Below, in pieces: positions 27,440 through 35,000 of a stretch of DNA of 35,000 nt. Under the pieces are notes generated by a model. That model saw only the letters and a program-made list of their open reading frames with translations. It did not search any database and was not told the DNA's origin. The position numbers and the translations under genes are program-made. The DNA is from Mesostigma viride (taxonomy: Eukaryota > Streptophyta > Mesostigmatophyceae > Mesostigmatales > Mesostigmataceae), in contig RPFO01000015.1 in the NCBI GenBank assembly GCA_009746045.1, forward strand, positions 300,029 to 335,028, in the 5' to 3' direction. The stretch's first letter is position 1. Each line of letters starts with the position of its first letter.

Positions 27440-28539
27440 AGCTGGTCACGTGCGTAACTTTGTCTATACTGCGTGGCAGCCGTAACCGTTTATACTGGCA
27501 AGTGCGTCTTAGAAAGGCGCATCGAATGCAAGTGGTCTGACCGAATTTGGGGCTCAGACGCAAAAGATCTGAGCTCCGCCGTCAGCCATACCGCCGTCAG
27601 CCATTTTCGTTGTCTCCTTGATTCAAGCAAAGACTACGCAATATAGAATGTCTACCGTGTGAAAACCTCTATACAGGAAGCGTAGCAAAGCCAGATAACT
27701 GCCCGATCAATTCTGGGTAGCTTTAGGAAGCATGGCATACGCAGCGTAAGGAAAACCATTGAAAGCTGCGGAAAATCTGATAGCACAACTGCAACAAGTG
27801 GAGAACAAAATAGCAAGAAAAACCCAGAAACGGCGCCAAAAGTTTCATGCCAGGTTCATTAAGAGCGCAAACAGACTGGGCGGTGACATGCGGCAAATCA
27901 ACGTACCACGGCCGGCATTATTTCCTACCCAGGCGCGCAAGAAAAGCCAGCCAGCCATGGATGGATTAACCGCGGATCGCGCAGGCCTGAACGAAATCAT
28001 TTTAGAAATGACAGGAAATGGCCGCAGATCGAAGATGCTTAGGTTATTTTCATGGTGTCCGTTACTAAACGGCTCTTGCTGCATCAAAATAACCCACGAA
28101 TATCGAGTTCTACCGTCGCAGGCACACATGCTAGATTATTCATCGCGGCCAAATTGTTGGATGAGACCCCCGTGCAAATCTGTACCAACAAAGGCAGCGA
28201 ATTTGCAAATAGTGCAGATCTTGCTATGAAACATCATAATAGAACATCACTTTTAACCATCGGCTTAATTTTTTCGCCTGTCGCCCGCCGGATTAGCCAT
28301 ATTTTAACGGAACGCACGTCGCCATGGCCACCTCCGCACGGTGCGCGCACTGTGCACCACAATTTCGGGGAAATGGGTATATTTTATGTGCACCACAATT
28401 TCAAAATAAGATCGCGTCGAATTGTGAAAGTTCAGACGGGTCAGTACTTAGTAGAGATACGAAATCTGTGGCTTCAAATCGTTGCCCTGTCGTTCTGGCA
28501 TCCTAGCCGCGCAAAACGTAAAAAAACCGCGGAAAATAC
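27440..28539. other. No gene recognised; probable 5' flank of the ORF1 locus
   Basis: Only short, unconvincing frames are present. Two direct repeats are visible: CCGTCAGCCAT near 27580-27605, and GTGCACCACAATTTC near 28350 and 28389. I see no promoter motif that I can support. Confidence 0.5.
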
Positions 28540-28675
28540 GGCATAATACGGTATTATACGTCATTATGCGTCATTATGCGCTAAAACGTATTACGTATGA
28601 AAAATTATACGCTAAAAACCAGCGCATTACGTATTATACCGTATTATACCGTATTATACGGCGTATGATCTCACA
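28540..28675. repeat. AT-rich (TATTATACG/ATACCGTATTAT)-type repeat
   Basis: Irregular short repeats, including GTATTATACC in tandem near 28632-28660. It ends at GTATGATCTCAC, the same junction word (reverse orientation) as the 18223-18306 tract. Confidence 0.7.
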
Positions 28676-29906
28676 CTGCTGGCCGTTAATGCGGACGATG
28701 AAGACGCCATTAAAGAGGCGGGCATAGATGCTGCACCGTAGTTGCGGGTTGGCCTGCTTGGCTGCCTGAGCCTCGTGGACCTCTGGCCGGTTCAGGGCGG
28801 CAGCCTGGGCCTCAAGCTGCTCCGGGGTATAGTAATCGTCGATGCTCAGTTGGGTATCGTGGAGGTTCCGGCGGGCCTTCTGCACCTGCTGTTTGTCCTC
28901 CTTGCGGTGGAATTCCACCAAGACAGGGGCGGTGGGGCCGCCGAGCCGTCGTGCCGTTTTGATGACGACGCTTTGGGCCACGCCGGAGCTTCCCCAGGAA
29001 GGGGTCGCCCCGGAGGTAGGTGCCCAGGCATGCATCGTTGACGTTCGAGGGGACGCCACGTACCACGATACTGCATGAGCGAATGGGTTCGTGCATAGCA
29101 TCCCGTGTGCTGGCCTTGACGGCTGTTTTGATTTCGTTGATGAGCTCCGTAGGGTTCTGAAGCGTGGCGGCATAGGTGGTCTTGGCAGGAGTTGTGGAGG
29201 CGGCAAGTTGTTGCTGGAGCTGGTGGAGGAGCTGCTGCTGCTGCTGCAGTCCTGCTGCAATGTGGGTGATGGCGGAGTGGATGGAGGTGTCGGCGTGTGA
29301 GGAATGGGCGTGGTGGGTGGCGAGGTGGTTGTGGACAGGGTTGAGGGCAGCGTTGACTGGAGGGAGGGGAGGTGATCGAAGCAGGTATTGATGACTTGCT
29401 TGGCGGTGATGCCGATGGCGGCAGCAACAGTGGGGTCGGTTCCCAGGTCCAGAGAGGCCATGACAAAGCGCTCAACTGAGGGCGCTGTCGGAAAGACGGG
29501 AGCACGTCCACCAGACTGCGAGGCAGAGGTCGGTGTCGTCGGGGTTGTCGTGGAGAAAGTCCGACAGGTGGGTAACCTGTTGGTTGCAGTCCCGGATCTC
29601 GCACTTTTTCTTGGCAGCCAGGTGCAGGATGGTGAGGGCGGCAGCTCGGGACAGGCGCATGATGGCGTTAAGGCCTGGCCATTTGCCAGGTAAAAATGCG
29701 GCAGCTTCCTCGGGAGAAAAGGCCTCCTCGCGGGTATCCATGGCAGGGTCGCTGTTCGGCGGAGCGGTGGAGTGGAGCGGCTGGATGCTGACAGTGGCGT
29801 CCGGCATAGCGTGCAAGGGTGTTTCCAATGATGCCATAGCTTCATCAGCGAGTTGGTGCAGGGCCGTGGACGCTTGTGATTGCTGGGATGAGTCGTATTC
29901 CGCCAT
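28634..29906 (-). pseudogene. Second L1-like ORF1/gag-type gene, frameshifted
   Basis: ATG at 29906 (MAEYDSSQQSQAS). The N-terminal frame (EEAAAFLPGKWPGLNAIMRL, KKKCEIRDCNQQVTHLSDFL) runs to about 29510. The frame then changes to one giving SVERFVMASLDLGTDPTVAA. A Gln-rich coiled coil (about 29200-29290) and an RRM-like part follow (CSIVVRGVPSNVNDACLGTY, then PVLVEFHRKEDKQQVQKARR, LSIDDYYTPEQLEAQAAALN, FNGVFIVRING). At least three frame changes break it. Its end merges with the AT-rich repeat. No ORF2 follows. The domain order matches 26078-27439, but the sequences differ clearly. Confidence 0.65.
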
Positions 29907-29920
29907 ATCGAGCTGAAAAA

Positions 29921-30179
29921 CAGCGATATTTGCTGGGCAGGGCGGTGCCGGTATCTTCGGAAATATTGAGCGATAGCTGTAGAAAATTATATCAGCGTGT
30001 TCATCTTCAAAAGACGAGTCTAATGCAACCAACCCGATGAAATTTCATGGCCGGAGTCGAAAGTTATGAGCATTCTCGTATATTGCAGCAGCGATATTTG
30101 CTGGGCAGGGCGGTGCCGGTATCTTCGGAGATATTGAGCGATAGCTGTAGAAAATTATATCAGCGTGTTCGTCTTCAAA
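29921..30179. repeat. Tandem duplication in the leader of the second ORF1 locus
   Basis: Bases 29921-30011 and 30089-30179 are 91-bp direct repeats with two differences, at 168-bp spacing. The unit tail (GGCCGGAGTCGAAAGTTATG, from about 30049) returns in altered form near 30373, beyond an RTE-like insertion. This could be a short 5' monomer array. Confidence 0.8.
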
Positions 30180-30371
30180 TTAATTAATTAATTAATTAAT
30201 AGACACGCGACTGCGTCACGTGAGCATAAGTCCTCAGTGGGAGGGGAACATGGGATGGAATGGAAGGGATATGCTATCATCTAGGTCCTAGTTACAGGGG
30301 TGTGGGCACCGCGGCCCGAATCGCTATGAATGCCATACTTGGTCACACGCGGAGCCCCCACAGGCTTCAAG
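30180..30371 (-). repeat. RTE-like LINE 3' fragment inserted in the duplicated leader
   Basis: (TTAA)n tail, hairpin with one mismatch at 30204-30222, then the 3' UTR and C-terminal codons as at 14283-14420, ending at CAGGCTT. About 36 bp of the target unit (equivalent to 30012-30047) are missing, so the insertion seems to have deleted target DNA. Confidence 0.8.
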
Positions 30372-30400
30372 GGCCGGGGTCAAAAGTTATGAGCATTCAT

Positions 30401-30450
30401 CATGACTAATGTGCAAACCAAAGGGGATGTTAAGGGCCTTGCGCAGCATC
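30401..30450 (-). repeat. Internal RTE-like fragment
   Basis: Matches 14761-14812 of the long copy (ACTAATGTGCAAACCA, then GGGCCTTGCGCAGCATC). It is separated from the 3' fragment by a stretch of leader sequence, so it is a rearranged or second insertion. Confidence 0.6.
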
Positions 30451-32594
30451 CCCACAACCATAATGCTTTATATCCAAACAATCATGATCACATGGATTAA
30501 AGGAACGCAATCCAATGGCCGCCAATGGTTACCATGTCAAGAAAGGCTGGCCTCATCCACTATCTAACTACTAAACTAGAAGGAAAATTAACTGCAACCA
30601 GTGGTCCGTCCAATGGCAGACGGTGGCCTGGCATGCCAACGTAGGTCACCCGCAGTCTGTCCTCACCCTGGTGGTGAGAGGCTCATACAGCCATAAAAAG
30701 GCCCTCGTACTGTGCAATCAGCTACCATGCAACAACGTCAGGGCGCGTACCAGCTCCAACGTAGGAGTACCCCTCAGATAAGCCGAATCATTACATCTAC
30801 ATTCTGTCACGCCACACCTATCTCCTCCACTGCGATCGCACTGCACAATAACCGGGGTGCCCCCGGGTTGTCCGACTAGTCCATCCCATGGAGATAACAA
30901 CAAGTTGTGAGTGAAGAACTGAATGAACGACGACCACCATGGCCATATGCTCATCCTTTTAGCTATCCATGCACAAACATTGATGACGAAAGCAATGCCC
31001 GCGCCACCCAACATCTGTGGACTGTCAACTTGCGAAACCGTGGCGTGCCATATACTCATGCAAGCATCCTCCTTGCTAGGCATTGCCCCGGATTCAAGCT
31101 GCCAACACTGCCTACTTGTCACAATCCATCGGAAGTCAACGCGCCCAGGCTCCTGCCGGAGCGCATGTGAATACAATGCCAATCATTATGCGCACCACTT
31201 GCACAGTTACCACAGCGCACAGCCATTAACCCCAACGAAAGTGCCGTAGAATCTATGCTATACTGAACGTACAAAGCAAACCAATCAGCATGCACGGTAC
31301 ACTTGGACAGTTGGAGGCTGGCGCGGAGCGCCACTGCCGTTCATACTATAGCACATGCAGTGCTAAAGTCCGAGTTAAAATGTCATGCCCCCCGACGCGA
31401 TGCGGACGTAAAAATACCATCCGTGCATAAAGCGGGACTCGAAGCGGCCGGTGCACAACATTTATAGCTGGAAAGGAAATGCCGCCCACTGCGCCCACAA
31501 GGTCAAGGGAGCAACTAGGCAGAGCTTTCCTACAGACAAAATATCACTGTAGTCACTTCGAAACTCAGTCGCCATCATGACATCATAACTTCGCCTTTGG
31601 TAGTAGCATGTGTGCCAATATGCGCATGCAGCTAGAGCTCCATGTTCTAAGGCGTTTATTCGAGCAGCTCGACCTCCAGGGCCACCTCATTACGCCTAAT
31701 CTGTGGGGGAGTGAATGGCGGGTTGTACTGAATGGGTTGCGCAAACCAGTTAAGAACAGCCAAGATGAAATGCACAGCAAACCAAGAAGATTATAGCATG
31801 TCAGTATTGGAACCGCGCGGTGACGATGCCCTGCCACAATGCTGAAAAGTCCAATTCTCTTCCCAGTGGCATTGGAAGCGCAGCCAAAAGTCGCCTGTCA
31901 GCACAAGGCCTGGACCAAGCATACCCTCTCACGCTACCCCTCCATATGCTACACTAATGTTTACAATTACCTTTTTGTGCAATCTCATGACATCTCAGCG
32001 CAAAACAAACACGTTGCTACTAATATTAATCAATTAACAGTAATTGTTAAATTAATAATCCACAACGATTCAAATATCCCCATCAACCAATGCCTCCATG
32101 CCCGCTGCCGCTAGCAGCGAGCCTCACCATCACCAAGCACAACGGGCACTGAATAGTACAAATCAAGAAGGTCGAGTTGTTCCTTCCGCGTAAAAGTGAG
32201 CTCATTCAGAAGCCGTGCTAACTGCGATAGACTTAATCCATCTCAGGACAGTCTCAGAACAATTAGGATGTGCTATGACCTGACTAGAAATAGAGAAACC
32301 CCCCACAACACTGGTTGCACTCCAGCTGGCTTCCAAAATGAAGCAGCAGGGTTTCAAGGTCAAGACGCAAACGAGCAGCACCGGGTGCGCTGGTTGCAAG
32401 CATATCAGTAACGACGCATTTTTTTCAACATAGGTACATAAAAAACAGAGGTCAACAACAGCGCACACGTCAACTCCGCATCACCGCAGAGACTAGCAAC
32501 AGCGAGCCTACCACCAGACATCTTGCATAGTACAGATAGTAGATAGCGAGTGAGAAAAGCAAGCATCATAATAAATCTGCCAATACATGGTAAA
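30451..32594. other. No recognisable gene
   Basis: AT-richer DNA with only short frames of unconvincing composition (the longest is 154 codons, at 30718-31182 minus). No motif, tRNA or repeat family is recognised. It may be host intergenic DNA or hold small exons that cannot be seen without transcripts. Confidence 0.5.
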
Positions 32595-32708
32595 GGCGAG
32601 CCATTAAGGGCTAGGCGGGCCATTAAGGACTAGGCGAGCCATTAGGGACTAGGCGAGCCATTAAGGACTAGGCGAGCCACTAAGGACTAGGCCAGCCATT
32701 AGGGACTA
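32595..32708. repeat. 19-bp minisatellite, six units
   Basis: Consensus GGCGAGCCATTAAGGACTA repeated six times with one or two changes per unit. Confidence 0.9.
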
Positions 32709-33323
32709 GACTAGGCTTACCCAAGTGGGGTACAACCTGCACCTTTCGATACCCTTCTGCTGAGATCGTGGATGCAATAGCCACTCATACAAGCAGACAT
32801 CTCGAGAGAGAAAATAGAGAATGGGAGAGAATAAACCCCACCACATTAACCGCTTGAAAGGATCCCATATCTAATTGCTTCATTGAAAGGCTCTCTACTA
32901 GAAGAAAAAAGATTTCCTTCTAACAGCTGATACATTCACCATGACAACACACTTCTGTATCACTGCTACATTAGCGCTTCACCGCAAGTGCACGAGCATG
33001 TAACATGTACCTGCGACACAATGACTTGCGCACCATCCACCAACCGCAGATCAGAACTACGCGCAATTGCCGACCGCAGCCGCCGCTCTTGCCGCGCTAC
33101 GTCTGCCTCGGTACAAAACCCTGTAATGCGCCGGCAACACAGCAAGTAGGGGCATCAATAAAAGGAAAAAAGGAAAAAGCAACATGCGCCTCGGTACAAA
33201 ACCTTGTAACGTGACGGCAGCATATAATCATGGACAGTAATGAAAAAGAAAAAAGCTTCAGGCCTGTGCCCATGCTTGTGAAACGAGGCCAGTAGAAAAC
33301 AAAGGGAACAAAACACCAAAACC
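32709..33323. other. No gene recognised; small direct repeat
   Basis: CCTCGGTACAAAACC followed by (C/T)TGTAA occurs near 33106 and 33190, about 84 bp apart. Nothing else could be supported. Confidence 0.5.

Positions 33324-35000
<1,677 letters not shown>

Noticed and set aside
26846-27457. 203-codon plus-strand open frame
   Set aside because: It is antisense to the intact ORF1-like gene and has no motif of its own.
27759-28229. 156-codon plus-strand frame with a Lys/Arg-rich start
   Set aside because: It begins at a non-ATG codon, has no known motif, and its composition drifts along its length; probably chance.
30718-31182. 154-codon minus-strand frame
   Set aside because: No domain, repeat or neighbour supports it; its composition does not look like a real protein.

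Overview
The window is a eukaryotic, retrotransposon-packed stretch. No host gene could be recognised with confidence. GC-rich coding blocks alternate with AT-rich (TTAA)n and (TA)n spacers. A chlorophyte-type TGTAA poly(A) signal sits in an LTR. The element types (gypsy, R2/NeSL-like RLE LINE, RTE-like LINE, L1-like ORF1) fit a green alga best, probably a chlorophyte. That is an inference, not something the sequence proves.

Layout: (1) 1-10261, minus strand: a young Ty3/gypsy-type LTR retrotransposon. In coding order it carries gag, CCHC knuckle, aspartic protease, a complete-looking C5 cytosine DNA methyltransferase domain, reverse transcriptase, RNase H, integrase and a C-terminal PHD finger. 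It is inserted inside (2) 10262-12990, plus strand, a decayed copy of an RLE-type LINE whose 5' half lies left of the window. (3) 13012-18200: a nest of RTE-like LINE 3' ends with (TTAA)n tails and a conserved 19-nt hairpin, including a 190-bp foldback, then a longer degenerate RTE-like copy (APE endonuclease and RT) on the minus strand at 14236-17761. (4) 18525-19081: a 5'-truncated copy of a diverged relative of the RLE LINE, with an 11-bp target-site duplication. (5) 19160-25280, minus strand: a near-complete RLE LINE encoding PHD finger, RING-H2 finger, Cys/His fingers, RT and a PD-(D/E)XK endonuclease, preceded by 231-bp tandem 5' monomers. (6) 25281-30450: two L1-like ORF1 (coiled coil/RRM-like) loci without a following ORF2, plus short tails of other elements. 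(7) 30451-33323: AT-richer DNA without a recognisable gene. (8) 33324 to the end: a compound triplet tract ending in at least 541 perfect AGC/CAG units.

The most interesting object is the gypsy element. It joins a DNMT3-like cytosine methyltransferase to the replication polyprotein and puts a PHD histone reader at the integrase C-terminus. The unrelated LINE beside it also carries a PHD finger with a very similar core, plus a RING finger. Both young elements are interrupted only by frameshifts in G/C homopolymers of at least 6 bases, each resolved by one more base of the run. This suggests sequencing or assembly indels rather than true decay.
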